Source of the DNA: JAAFIM01 sp964467315
GTDB taxonomy: Bacteria; Bacteroidota; Bacteroidia; Chitinophagales; Saprospiraceae
Direction: 5' to 3'
DNA: 37,584 nt
Assembly: GCA_964467315.1 (NCBI GenBank)
Contig: CAYXSA010000039.1
Coordinates: forward strand, 1-37,584
Shown: piece by piece, positions 24,221 to 32,187 of the stretch
How the letters are laid out: each line of letters starts with the position of its first letter
Numbering within the stretch: position 1 is the stretch's first letter
The notes under the pieces: generated by a model
Databases searched by the model: none
What the model saw: the letters and a program-made list of their open reading frames with translations, nothing else
Told to the model about the DNA's origin: nothing
Translations under genes and position numbers: made by a program

Positions 24221-26032
24221 TCGGCGTAGGGCTTGCGCCTCTCTTCTTAGTGCATTGTCGATGTTTTCGGGCTGGGCAAAATGATAATTGCCCCCGCCCT
24301 CGCGGCTTAGTTTTTGCAAATTTTCGCGTTTTTCGCTGTACTCTTTTTCTGAAAAATAAAAGACGCTTAGGCGTATATTGCGGCGTGTGGCTTGTCGCAT
24401 TTGTCGGCGCGTTTTGCTGGAAAGCTTGCAAACATCATCGGTAGCGATTAAAATTCGGTTGTTGCCATTGGGTATAAAATAACGCTGCGCGTTTTCGTAG
24501 GCGAGGCTTAGACCCGCGTCGGCGTTGGTGGTCGTGCTGGTTTCGAGCAGGCTAATGTGCTGCAAAATCTCGTCTTTATACCGCGCAGAGGTGGGCGGCA
24601 CAATTAAACGCGCCTCTTTGGCGTAGGCGATGACGGTAATATGGTCTTCTTCGCGCATGAGCTCCATGAGTGCGGCGATGGCGGATTTCATCGCGGGCAG
24701 CTTCGAGGGGTGGTTCATGGAGAGCGAAAAATCGAGCACAAAAATCAGATTGTTGGTGGCAAAACCCTCCAAACTTGGGTCGCCGACCTGCGGATTGGCG
24801 CGTTTGATGCTGTCCTGCCTTAGGCTATCGCGCAAATTGCTATCGAGGCGCATGCTGTCGAGGCGGTGCTGCTCCAATCTACGCACAAATTCATCGACAT
24901 CGGTGCTGCCCTTTTGGCGAAAGCGCAAGGAGTCGTAAGCGGGTATATTGGGGTAGGCGGGCGAGAAAAATAGGGGCATTTCGGGCGCGTATAGGTAGTA
25001 CTCGCCAGAGCGGTCTATCATGCGATTGAGTAAGACCACCAAGCCATCGCCGTAGCGATTGAAGCGGGCAAAAAGCTCGAAATTATAGAAAAAATACTCC
25101 GCAGGCAGGGGGCGATTTTCGTACTTTTTTGCGCCTTGATTGAGGTATTCCAGCCCAATAAATAAAAAGTCTTGTCCTCTTTTGGTAAAAACATCGTACT
25201 GCTTATGTGGGCAAAAAAGGGAGCTATCCACGCGGGGCAACTCGCTCAAATATAGGCTGCGTCGGTCTTGTAGCTCGGCGAGTATCTCGCTCATTTTTTG
25301 ACAGTCAGCGCGCAGGGTCTTGGAAAGGTTGCCCGAACGAATGGTTTTATTGATGCTTTGGGCAGCAGCGACGAGGGCGGACATACGGCTCAAAGTCTGC
25401 GCATTTTTGGCGCTGATATTCGTGCGCTCGTACATTGCCGAGAGTTCGGCGCAGGCATAATGTATTTTTTCTTGAAGGGTAAAAAGGTCGTAATACATGA
25501 CTTCGACCTCTGCCAGCAGGGTATAAGCACGCGATAGGCGCGCATCGTCCGACTCGTATTCCTTGCGCTGCACATACAAATACAGGGCGCGTCGACGGTT
25601 TTCCAATTGCCGCAAAAGCTCGCTACGCTTGTCGGAGAGGCTCAAAATTTCCTTCCTTTGGGCAGCGGGCAGCTGTATATTATCGTCTAAAATATGCTGA
25701 TAAAGCTGCGGGAGGGGCTGCACAATCAAGTCCTCTATCTCCGTGTAGGGTACAAAGGCGCTATGGGGCAGGCTTGGTAGGGGGCGGGCGCTTGCATCGG
25801 CTTCGAGATAGGCGTTGAATTGCTCGTTGAAGTGCACGAACTCGTATTGCAGGAAGTTGAAAACGTGCGCCGTTTCGTTGCCCTGCACGATATAATTGTT
25901 CAGCGCACGCTGAATAGGGCGCGTCATCTTGCCGATGGGCTGCGCCGTGAGTAGCCGCAAAGGAAAAAACGCGCCACTCCAGCACAAAAGCCAAAGCAGC
26001 CATTTATTATAGCGCAGCACGCTGCTGTTCAT
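24218..26032 (-). CDS. Exported protein with C-terminal von Willebrand factor A domain
   Basis: 604 aa starting at MNSSVLRYNKWLLWLLCWSG; an earlier ATG 12 codons upstream is possible but gives a worse signal peptide. The signal peptide probably ends at LLTAQ. Residues about 45-420 are charged and mostly helical with long heptad-like stretches (LSDKRSELLRQLENRRRAL) and no domain I recognise. About 427-600 is a VWA domain with an intact MIDAS: DFSLS, a threonine-rich loop (TSTTTNADAG) and ATDD. The C-terminus, REGGGNYHFAQ, is typical of VWA domains that report on metal-dependent protein binding. It is expected in the periplasm. It lies downstream of the mutase gene on the same strand, 217 bases away with element J between, so it may have its own promoter. 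Confidence 0.85.
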   Translation of the reverse strand: MNSSVLRYNKWLLWLLCWSGAFFPLRLLTAQPIGKMTRPIQRALNNYIVQGNETAHVFNFLQYEFVHFNEQFNAYLEADASARPLPSLPHSAFVPYTEIEDLIVQPLPQLYQHILDDNIQLPAAQRKEILSLSDKRSELLRQLENRRRALYLYVQRKEYESDDARLSRAYTLLAEVEVMYYDLFTLQEKIHYACAELSAMYERTNISAKNAQTLSRMSALVAAAQSINKTIRSGNLSKTLRADCQKMSEILAELQDRRSLYLSELPRVDSSLFCPHKQYDVFTKRGQDFLFIGLEYLNQGAKKYENRPLPAEYFFYNFELFARFNRYGDGLVVLLNRMIDRSGEYYLYAPEMPLFFSPAYPNIPAYDSLRFRQKGSTDVDEFVRRLEQHRLDSMRLDSNLRDSLRQDSIKRANPQVGDPSLEGFATNNLIFVLDFSLSMNHPSKLPAMKSAIAALMELMREEDHITVIAYAKEARLIVPPTSARYKDEILQHISLLETSTTTNADAGLSLAYENAQRYFIPNGNNRILIATDDVCKLSSKTRRQMRQATRRNIRLSVFYFSEKEYSEKRENLQKLSREGGGNYHFAQPENIDNALRREAQALRR

Positions 26033-26098
26033 CGTATGTGGTAAGAAAAAAGCAAGGGAAAAGGGCAAGCAGATGTTAGTAGCAAGCAGATTTTTTCA

Positions 26099-26230
26099 TT
26101 TTTTTTGGCGAGCCGCTGCGGCGCGAAGCGCCTTGCGTCGGGCTACTGCGGGTTCGCTATTCGCTCATACCTGCGCGCCTGTGGCGCACAGGTACGGCGC
26201 TATGCGCCGCCCTTCGTATCCCTCTCGCGG
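26099..26230 (-). repeat. Modular hairpin element, copy J (variant ends)
   Basis: T-tract, GGCGAGCCGC (variant of GGCGTGCCCGC), hairpin GGCGC/GCGCC, linker GTCGGGCTACT, nested hairpins CTGCGCGCC/GGCGCACAG and GGCGC/GCGCC. It ends with GTATCCCTCTCGC. The variant end is shared with copy L. It lies about 20 bases after the stop of the short mutase gene. Confidence 0.6.
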
Positions 26231-26249
26231 CAATCGGCAGAGCTAAATT

Positions 26250-27332
26250 TTAGCATTGCGCTATAGCCCAAGCACGAGAGGCGAGTTGCTCCGTGGCGTT
26301 TTCGATATAATACGCGCCTGCCGCTGGGTCAAGCACCGCAAAAAGATAACTCTCGTTCTGCAAAACATGGTACACATTTCTTGCCAAACGCCGCGCCGTA
26401 GGTTCGTCGATGCTTTCCCAGCCAATCGCTGGGGTGATTTGCAATGCTTGCACTCCGCCTATAGATGCGCTCAAGGCTTGATTTGTGGCAGCAAGCAGCG
26501 AAAAAGTCGAAATTTTATGCAAATTGTCGCGGCTGCTGCTGCGCGCAAGTATCGGCAAAGCAGGCAAAAGCGTCGGCATATACTGCCCTGCTGCTTGCCA
26601 GCTCTCCGCCAAAGCCAGATACAGCCTGCGCAAAGCGCGTACACGCGCTATTTGTATCAGATAATGGTCGCCAATTTCTATCTCTACACGCATAGCATTT
26701 ATAGCCTGCTCCCAGCTCCAGCCGCGAGAAAGCGTATACTGTAGCCAAGCTTGCATAGACTCTACTGCCTTCGCCAAAACGGCGGCTTCTGTGTCTTCGC
26801 TGCCTAAGCCGCAGCAAACCGTATACGCCGAATGAGCAGGAAATTCTTCCGCCCAAGCGAAGGCTTCCGCCACGCCGCCCCCTATCTTCAAATGCCCCGT
26901 GCAAGGGTAGCCCCGCAAAAAATCGCGCAATTTATCGCCGTCCGCCTCCCGTTCCAGCTCGAAACTAACGCGCAACATATCCAGCCAAACCCCTTCCAGC
27001 GCCAAAATCAAATCCGCCTGCTGCCAGTCGGCAGGCAAAACCAAAATCAATTCCGTTACGCCTTGAGCCAAAGCCGATTTTATTTGCGTATTTAGCGCTG
27101 CAGCATCACCCTCCAAGCGCCAAGCCTCCGATAAAAAGGGGACATACAGCGCGCCCGCAGTTAAGGAACTCGCAGCGCCCGTCTCACTCGCTCGGTACAT
27201 AGGGCGCAGTTGCAAATCCGCATCTACCTGCCAATCTAAGCTCGAAGCGGAAACCCCACGCAAAACCCGCTCTACACTCCGCTGCCATTCGGCTGTATCG
27301 ACTGCGGAAAACTCCGACCAAAAATCTTGCAT
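26250..27332 (-). CDS. mutA: Methylmalonyl-CoA mutase small-subunit homologue, short form
   Basis: 360 aa from the ATG at 27332 (MQDFWSEFSAV); a GTG seven codons upstream is the alternative. The N-terminus (EFSAVDTAEWQRSVERVLRG, QLRPMYRASE) and the barrel region (ARSSSRDNLHKISTFSLLAA, QITPAIGWES, RRLARNVYHVLQNESYL, VLDPAAGAYYIE) match MutA/MutB TIM-barrel proteins. In the heterodimeric enzyme the small subunit is non-catalytic and partners MutB. Usual small subunits are about 450-640 aa; this one ends inside the last barrel segment (ENATEQLASRAWAIAQC) and lacks the degenerate cobalamin-binding domain. No mutB lies nearby. It may be a functional short form or a truncated gene; a repeat element begins about 20 bases after the stop. 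Confidence 0.8.
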   Translation of the reverse strand: MQDFWSEFSAVDTAEWQRSVERVLRGVSASSLDWQVDADLQLRPMYRASETGAASSLTAGALYVPFLSEAWRLEGDAAALNTQIKSALAQGVTELILVLPADWQQADLILALEGVWLDMLRVSFELEREADGDKLRDFLRGYPCTGHLKIGGGVAEAFAWAEEFPAHSAYTVCCGLGSEDTEAAVLAKAVESMQAWLQYTLSRGWSWEQAINAMRVEIEIGDHYLIQIARVRALRRLYLALAESWQAAGQYMPTLLPALPILARSSSRDNLHKISTFSLLAATNQALSASIGGVQALQITPAIGWESIDEPTARRLARNVYHVLQNESYLFAVLDPAAGAYYIENATEQLASRAWAIAQC

Positions 27333-27372
27333 AGCTTGATGGCTTATATACACTCTGACGATAAAATAAGCG

Positions 27373-27380
27373 CAAATATA
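27373..27380 (-). promoter_or_regulatory. -7 box of the mutA-like gene
   Basis: TATATTTG on the minus strand, 40 bases before the ATG at 27332. No TTTG is found at the usual -33 distance. It supports the ATG over the GTG start only weakly. Confidence 0.5.
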
Positions 27381-27439
27381 GGTAACGCCTACATTTTAAG
27401 CCCCTTTGTGCCTACAAATAATTCTCTATAAGTAACTGC

Positions 27440-27545
27440 GCGAAATAAATTCACATTTCGAAAGCGCAGTTTCGGGCTTGAAAAGCAAGCGTAGCGCAGG
27501 TTTTCAAGCCCGAAACAAGCGAGAAATAAGGTGAATTTATTTTGC
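27440..27545. repeat. Long two-arm inverted repeat between divergent genes
   Basis: Outer arms AAATAAATTCAC (27443-27454) and GTGAATTTATTT (27531-27542) are perfect. Inner arms GTTTCGGGCTTGAAAA (27469-27484) and TTTTCAAGCCCGAAAC (27501-27516) are a perfect 16 bp. A further short pair (27455-27459 with 27523-27527) lies between, and the terminal loop is 16 bases. The 106-base structure occupies the divergent gap 27333-27623. It could be a structured RNA, a small inverted-repeat element, or a regulatory site shared by both genes; no T-tract follows the inner stem. Confidence 0.8.
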
Positions 27546-27623
27546 TTTCGTACTTAGCACAGAAAACAAGCAGAGTTTGCTTATTATTGCAACGAAGTTA
27601 GCCCCTTTATACCGACTATTTTT

Positions 27624-28625
27624 ATGAAAGTTATCATTCCCGTCGCAGGCGCAGGTCTTCGACTCCGCCCGCATACCTATACTCAGCCCAAACCGCTCAT
27701 ACCCGTAGCAGGAAAGGCGATTTTAGCGACCATCATCGACCGACTCGTGCTCGAGCCGCAAATCGATACCATCGTACTCGTTATCGGTTACTTGGGCGAT
27801 AAAATCCAAAGCTTCATACAGCAACAATATCCGCAGCTCAACATACAATTCGTCTATCAAGAAAATCGCTTGGGGCTGGGGCACGCCGTATGGACTGCCC
27901 GCCATGCCTTTCAAGACGATGAGGAAGTCCTTATCGTCTTGGGCGATATAATCTTCGACGGCAATCTAAGCAATATCATCACCGCGCCCATCTCTTGTCT
28001 GGGCGTAAAAAAGGTCGAAGACCCCCGTGAATTCGGCGTAGTCGAACTCCATGAAGACCAAAGCGTGCGCCGCTTAGTCGAAAAACCACGCATCCCCAAA
28101 TCCAACCTCGCCTTAGTCGGTCTGTATAAAATCTGCCAGCCGCAGCAGCTCGTACACGCCATCGCACACCTCATAGAGCGAGATATTCGCACCCGCGACG
28201 AATACCAACTTACCGATGCGCTCATGTATATGCACGAGCAAGGCACGCCCTTTATGGTCGAACATTTTGATACTTGGTTCGACTGCGGACGCAAAGAAAA
28301 CCTGCTCGAAACAAACGCCCTCCTGCTGCGCACGCGCCATTATCAGCAGCCCCAAGCCGATGGCGCGCACGCCAATAACATCATTATTCCGCCCGTGAGC
28401 ATCGGCAAAGACTGCAAAATACAGCATTCCGTCATAGGCCCCAATGTCAGCATCGGCGATAATGCCACCCTCACGCGCGCGATTATCCGCAATTCCATCA
28501 TCGGCAATTTCGCTACTTTGGAGGAAACCGTGCTCAATCGCTCCATCATCGGCAACGATACCACCATCAAAGGCAAGTCCCAAATCCTCAATATCGGCGA
28601 CAACACGGAGATTGATTTTAATTAG
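27624..28625 (+). CDS. Sugar-phosphate nucleotidyltransferase with left-handed beta-helix tail
   Basis: 333-aa enzyme of the NDP-sugar pyrophosphorylase family, joining a sugar 1-phosphate to a nucleotide for glycan synthesis. The N-terminal catalytic domain (1-230) shows PVAGAGLRLRPHTYTQPKPLIPVAGK (nucleotide-binding loop and lysine), VLVIGYLGD, VLGDIIFDG (metal aspartate), FGVVEL, VEKPR and DTWFDCGRKENLLETN. The C-terminal part (about 260-325) has hexapeptide repeats (IGPNVSIGDNATLTRAI, IIGNFATLEE, IIGNDTTIKG), a beta-helix used for oligomerisation or an acyltransferase-like tail. RmlA-like thymidylyltransferase or mannose/glucose 1-phosphate transferase are both possible; the substrate is not fixed by sequence inspection. 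It probably supplies envelope polysaccharide synthesis. Confidence 0.85.
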   Translation: MKVIIPVAGAGLRLRPHTYTQPKPLIPVAGKAILATIIDRLVLEPQIDTIVLVIGYLGDKIQSFIQQQYPQLNIQFVYQENRLGLGHAVWTARHAFQDDEEVLIVLGDIIFDGNLSNIITAPISCLGVKKVEDPREFGVVELHEDQSVRRLVEKPRIPKSNLALVGLYKICQPQQLVHAIAHLIERDIRTRDEYQLTDALMYMHEQGTPFMVEHFDTWFDCGRKENLLETNALLLRTRHYQQPQADGAHANNIIIPPVSIGKDCKIQHSVIGPNVSIGDNATLTRAIIRNSIIGNFATLEETVLNRSIIGNDTTIKGKSQILNIGDNTEIDFN

Positions 28626-28715
28626 CGCCCCGCCCCTTGCGCAAAATCATTTTCATAGATGCTGTAATATCTACACAAAAGGCTGTATATTTGCGTGTTT
28701 TGCAGCCAAGATTTA

Positions 28716-28876
28716 TTTTTTTGGCGGGTCGGCGCGCGTCCGCCGCGCAAAGGACGCGGCGGGAGCCGTAGCATACTACGGCTCTACACGCGCGCCGTCG
28801 GGCTATCCGTTGCAGCGCCGCGAAGCCGCGATAAATCGCGGCTCTACACGGCGCTTCCACTGCTATCCCTCCCGCA
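28716..28876 (-). repeat. Modular three-hairpin element, copy K
   Basis: T-tract, GGCGGGTCGGCGCGCG, hairpin CCGCG/CGCGG, and the GAGCCGTAG/CTACGGCTC cassette near 28760-28783. Then GTCGGGCTAT, a cassette with arms GCCGCGAT/ATCGCGGC near 28820-28842, and CTATCCCTCCCGC at 28863-28875. It fills most of the 312-base gap before the oxygenase gene. A TATATTTG at 28686-28693 upstream could be a promoter that places this element in a long leader. Confidence 0.75.
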
Positions 28877-28937
28877 ATATCCTTAAAGCTTTTTGCTAAA
28901 AAATATATATATCCATCAATCAACCAGTTTCCAATAT

Positions 28938-29903
28938 ATGTCAGCAAGTGTAACAGGCATTCCCGTAGTGGATTTGTCGCAGTATCTACAGGGCGATGAG
29001 CAAGCCAAAGCCGCTTTTGTCGCCGCTTTAGGCAAAGCCTTCAAAGAAATCGGTTTCGTGGGCGTGGTCAATCACGGCATTCCCAAAGAGCTGGTAAATA
29101 AGTTCTATACCGAATCGCAGGCGTTTTTTGCGCTGCCCCGCGAAGCAAAAAAAGAATACGAAAAAGCCGAATACGCAGGTCAACGCGGCTATACTTCCTT
29201 CGGTAAAGAACACGCCAAACAAAGCAACGTAGGCGACTTGAAGGAGTTTTTTCAAATCGGGCAAATCGTACCCGCCGAGAGCGACCTCATCGGGCAGTAT
29301 CCCGCCAATGTCAGCGTAAAGGAATGCCCCGAATTTTTGGCGACAGGCATAGAGCTGTATCGCCAATTCGAGAAATCGGGCGCAGCACTGCTGGAGGCGA
29401 TTGCGATTTTCTTAGGACTGGAAAAAGACTATTTTGTGCAACACATCGTAGGCGGCAACAGCATTTTGCGCGCTATACACTACCCGCCCATCACGGACGA
29501 ACCAAAATCGGCTATCCGCGCCGAAGAGCACGAGGACATCAATCTCATCACCTTGTTGGTAGGCGCTTCAGCCGATGGCTTGCAGGTGCGCCCCATCGGC
29601 GACGAGTGGGTCGACGTAAAAGCAGACCCCAATAGCCAAGCCATCGTTATCAATGTAGGCGATATGCTACAGCGCCTAACGAACAATTACCTCAAATCTA
29701 CTACCCACCGCGTCGTAAATCCACCCCGCGAGCGTTGGCACGAACCCCGCTTGTCTATTCCTTTCTTCTTGCACCCACGCGGCGATATGCGCTTGGACTG
29801 CTTAGAAAGCTGCGTTAGCGAAAAGTACCCGATACAGTACGAGCCTTGCACAGCGGGCGAATACTTGGACGAGCGTTTGCGCGAAATCGGCTTGAAAAAA
29901 TAG
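28938..29903 (+). CDS. 2-oxoglutarate/Fe(II)-dependent oxygenase, isopenicillin N synthase family
   Basis: 321 aa starting at MSASVTGIPVVDLSQYL; the frame is open 15 codons earlier, but homologues begin at the IPVVDLS segment. The N-terminal DIOX_N part (residues 7-120) has GFVGVVNHGIP and AKKEYEKAEYAGQRGYTSFG. The catalytic jelly roll (about 165-290) has the iron ligands H198 and D200 (EEHED) and H257 (TTHRVV), plus the 2-oxoglutarate-binding RLS (R271, S273). Such enzymes hydroxylate or oxidatively modify small molecules; bacterial members have no assigned substrate. True penicillin synthesis is very unlikely here, as no biosynthetic neighbours exist. A clear terminator follows 88 bases downstream. 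Confidence 0.9.
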   Translation: MSASVTGIPVVDLSQYLQGDEQAKAAFVAALGKAFKEIGFVGVVNHGIPKELVNKFYTESQAFFALPREAKKEYEKAEYAGQRGYTSFGKEHAKQSNVGDLKEFFQIGQIVPAESDLIGQYPANVSVKECPEFLATGIELYRQFEKSGAALLEAIAIFLGLEKDYFVQHIVGGNSILRAIHYPPITDEPKSAIRAEEHEDINLITLLVGASADGLQVRPIGDEWVDVKADPNSQAIVINVGDMLQRLTNNYLKSTTHRVVNPPRERWHEPRLSIPFFLHPRGDMRLDCLESCVSEKYPIQYEPCTAGEYLDERLREIGLKK

Positions 29904-29991
29904 GCAGCAAATAGGAGGTAGTAAGCAATAGGATAGGGTAGGGGCGCTTAATTATCTTAAATAATCGTCTGCTAAATGGGCGATATTTGCG

Positions 29992-30021
29992 AAAGCGGCG
30001 TAAATTTGCGCCGCTTTTTTT
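29992..30021 (+). terminator. Intrinsic terminator after the oxygenase gene
   Basis: AAAGCGGCG (29992-30000) pairs perfectly with CGCCGCTTT (30009-30017), with an 8-base loop and an uninterrupted T-tract to 30021. Confidence 0.85.
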
Positions 30022-30056
30022 CGTTGACGCAATGCTTTTTGTTGAACTCTCCCCAG

Positions 30057-30222
30057 CCCTCCCTTGCCGAGCAAGGGAGGGAGTAAACAAGCGAGAGGGA
30101 TAGAAGCGGAACCACCGAAGGCGCTAACAAGTGCCGTAGGCACGCCGTGCTGCGCCGAAGGTGATGGAGCGCATAGCCCGACGCGAGCAGGGCGCAACGC
30201 GCCCCTGCGAAGCGGCTCGCCA
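30057..30222 (+). repeat. Modular three-hairpin element, copy L (variant ends)
   Basis: Hairpin III CCCTCCCTTGC-cga-GCAAGGGAGGG (30057-30081), linker GCGAGAGGGATAG, and a central imperfect palindrome (GGCGC, GTGCC-gtag-GGCAC, GCGCC). Linker ATAGCCCGACGCG, hairpin GGGCGC/GCGCCC, and end GGCTCGCC as in copy J. The 501-base gap 29904-30404 holds the terminator, this element, two GAATTAC heptamers (30225-30238) and no gene that I can support. Confidence 0.7.
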
Positions 30223-30404
30223 TCGAATTACGAATTACGAATATGGCAAGCGAAGCGAGTCCTCAATTAGAATTGTGCCTATTATCGAAATAAAAAGGCT
30301 CTTAATTCTTCGTTAAAAACTTGCGACTGTAGCGCGCCCTACGTTTTTGGCAAAGGGATTGCCTTAGCACATAAAACACGGATTAAAAACTCAATTTTCA
30401 CTAT

Positions 30405-30920
30405 ATGTCCAAATTTTTCTCAGCGCTCTTAGTAGCGGCTTTATTTTTAGTTCCCTTTTCCGCTCAAGCGCAGGTGCGTGTGGCTTATGTCGATATCGAA
30501 AAAGTCTTGGCATCGAACCCCGATTATGAGCGCGCACAGAAAGAATTGGAGGAGCAAGCAGAGCTTTGGCGGCAAGAAATCGCCAAAGAATACGCCAAAA
30601 TCGACCAAATGTACCGCGATTATCAGGCGCGGGAGGTGCTCCTAAGCGATGAAAGCAAAAAGCAAAAACAGGACGAAATCGTAGCGAAAGAGAAAGAAGT
30701 GCGCGATTTGCAGAAAAAACGTTTCGGTCCCGATGGCGAATTGTTTCAAAAGCGGCAAGCACTCGTAAAACCCATACAGGAAAAAGTCTATCAAGCCGTG
30801 AAAAAAGTCGCCGAAACCCGCAATTATGATTTCATCATCACTGCACCCGACGGCTCTACAGTGCTCTATGCCAAGCCCGATAAAGACCTCACGGAAGAGG
30901 TCATCAAAGCCATTAAATAA
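30405..30920 (+). CDS. OmpH/Skp family periplasmic chaperone, paralogue 1
   Basis: 171 aa. Signal peptide MSKFFSALLVAALFLVPFSAQAQ, then VRVAYVDIEKVLASNPDYERAQKEL, the conserved Skp opening strand. A long charged coiled coil (about 45-125) and a C-terminal strand region (YDFIITAPDGSTVLYAKP) complete the Skp fold. Skp-type trimers hold unfolded outer-membrane proteins in the periplasm on the way to the BAM complex. It is the most divergent of the three tandem paralogues, but keeps the usual Bacteroidota ending (D+TEEVIKAIK). The second paralogue follows after 21 bases. Confidence 0.92.
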   Translation: MSKFFSALLVAALFLVPFSAQAQVRVAYVDIEKVLASNPDYERAQKELEEQAELWRQEIAKEYAKIDQMYRDYQAREVLLSDESKKQKQDEIVAKEKEVRDLQKKRFGPDGELFQKRQALVKPIQEKVYQAVKKVAETRNYDFIITAPDGSTVLYAKPDKDLTEEVIKAIK

Positions 30921-30941
30921 CCATTTCTCACTGATTTAATT

Positions 30942-31457
30942 ATGACGAATTTACTCCGCACGCTATTTGTCGCGCTGCTGCTCCTAACGAGTGCCGCCGC
31001 TACACAAGCCCAAAATCAAGTACTCGCCTACGTCGATATAGAAGCCGTCTTGCCGAATATGCCCGAATATAAGCGCGTAGAATCCGAGCTGACGAGCTAC
31101 AAAAAGGTTTTGGAAAAACAACTCGAAGCCGAAGAAAAGAAAATGCAAGACTATTATACCAGCGTGATGAAACAGGCGCAAGAAGGCATACTTTCGCCCC
31201 AGCAGCAAAAAGATGCGGAAACGAAATTGCAAAAAATGCAGGAGGATTTGCAGAAGAAAGCCTTAGATGCAGAAAAACAACTCGTGCAAAAGGAAGCCGC
31301 TTTGAGCAAACCGCTCTACGATAAATTCAACGCTGCCATCAAAAGCGTAGCACAGGCAAATGGCTACACTTATATTTTCGACAAAAAATTTATGCTCTAT
31401 TCCGACGGTGGCATCGACGCTACAGCGAAACTCAAATCGCAGTTGGGCATACCGTAG
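30942..31457 (+). CDS. OmpH/Skp family periplasmic chaperone, paralogue 2
   Basis: 171 aa with signal peptide MTNLLRTLFVALLLLTSAAATQAQ, then NQVLAYVDIEAVLPNMPEYKRV. The coiled-coil arm contains KVLEKQLEAEEKKMQDYY and KMQEDLQKKALDAEKQL, both repeated almost unchanged in paralogue 3. The C-terminus is YIFDKKFMLYSDGGIDAT. It likely shares an operon with paralogue 1 (21-base gap). Its 3' flank (GTCGTAGGTA, GGCTCGCTTGCGCTCGCTGG) matches the flank of paralogue 3, consistent with duplication of gene plus flank, or with a repeat present after both. Confidence 0.92.
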   Translation: MTNLLRTLFVALLLLTSAAATQAQNQVLAYVDIEAVLPNMPEYKRVESELTSYKKVLEKQLEAEEKKMQDYYTSVMKQAQEGILSPQQQKDAETKLQKMQEDLQKKALDAEKQLVQKEAALSKPLYDKFNAAIKSVAQANGYTYIFDKKFMLYSDGGIDATAKLKSQLGIP

Positions 31458-31561
31458 GGGCTTGTGCTGTGTGTCGTAGGTACAGGCTCGCTTGCGCTCG
31501 CTGGCATCAGGTGCGTAGGCTGCGCTGTGCTTGCCTTACGCAAATTATATTTTTAGAACCT

Positions 31562-31569
31562 TATTTTTG
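31562..31569 (+). promoter_or_regulatory. -7 box of the third OmpH gene
   Basis: TATTTTTG matches TAnnTTTG and lies exactly 24 bases before the ATG at 31594. It suggests the third paralogue can be expressed independently of the first two. No -33 TTTG at standard spacing. Confidence 0.5.
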
Positions 31570-31593
31570 CAAATTTTTCCCAAAGAATATACA

Positions 31594-32118
31594 ATGTCTA
31601 ATCTCCGCCCCTTGCGCCTCATCGCGGCGCTGCTCTTCTGTTTTGCGCTCTATGCCGCTGCGCCGTCTGTGCAGGCTCAAAATATCGCTTATGTCGATAT
31701 GGAGCAAATTATCGAAAATATGCCCGACTACAAGCGCGTGAAATCCGAGCTGGAGTCTTATCAAAAGGTTTTGGAGAAACAACTCCAAGCCGAAGAAAAG
31801 AAAATGCAGGACTATTATGCCAGCGTCATGCAGCAAGTTCAAGCGGGAACAATGACACCCGTACAGCAAAAGGACGCTGAAGCGAAACTCATGAAAATGC
31901 AGGAAGACCTGCAAAAGAAAGCCTTAGACGCTGAAAAGCAGCTCCAAACCAAAGAGGCAGCCCTTAGCAAGCCTTTGTACGACAAACTCAATGCCGCTAT
32001 CAAAACTGTAGCGCAGGCAAACAAATACGCTTATATCGTCGACAAAAAGCTCTTGCTTTACTCTGATGGCGGCATTGATGCTACGAGCAAACTCAAAGTA
32101 CAGTTGGGTATACCGTAG
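31594..32118 (+). CDS. OmpH/Skp family periplasmic chaperone, paralogue 3
   Basis: 174 aa starting at MSNLRPLRLIAALLFCF; the frame is open 21 codons earlier, but only this ATG gives a signal peptide (ending SVQAQ) and it has a -7 box 24 bases upstream. The mature part NIAYVDMEQIIENMPDYKRV, the coiled-coil arm and the ending LYSDGGIDATSKLKVQLGIP are very close to paralogue 2, so these two arose by relatively recent duplication. It should act as a periplasmic holdase for outer-membrane proteins, possibly mixing with paralogue 2 in hetero-trimers (inference). Confidence 0.92.
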   Translation: MSNLRPLRLIAALLFCFALYAAAPSVQAQNIAYVDMEQIIENMPDYKRVKSELESYQKVLEKQLQAEEKKMQDYYASVMQQVQAGTMTPVQQKDAEAKLMKMQEDLQKKALDAEKQLQTKEAALSKPLYDKLNAAIKTVAQANKYAYIVDKKLLLYSDGGIDATSKLKVQLGIP

Positions 32119-32187
32119 GGAGTTGAGCATGATGTCGTAGGTATAGGCTCGCTTACGCTCGCTGGTATTAGGTATCTGCGGGTTTTG

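Noticed and set aside
23835..24431. 198-codon frame on the minus strand
   Set aside because: It runs through elements H and I and both heptamer tracts and overlaps the end of the VWA gene; the peptide is repeat-derived and shows no domain.
28938..29903. Penicillin-type biosynthesis suggested by the isopenicillin N synthase family match
   Set aside because: The family is broad; no peptide synthetase or other pathway gene is nearby, so only a generic 2OG-Fe(II) oxygenase call is justified.
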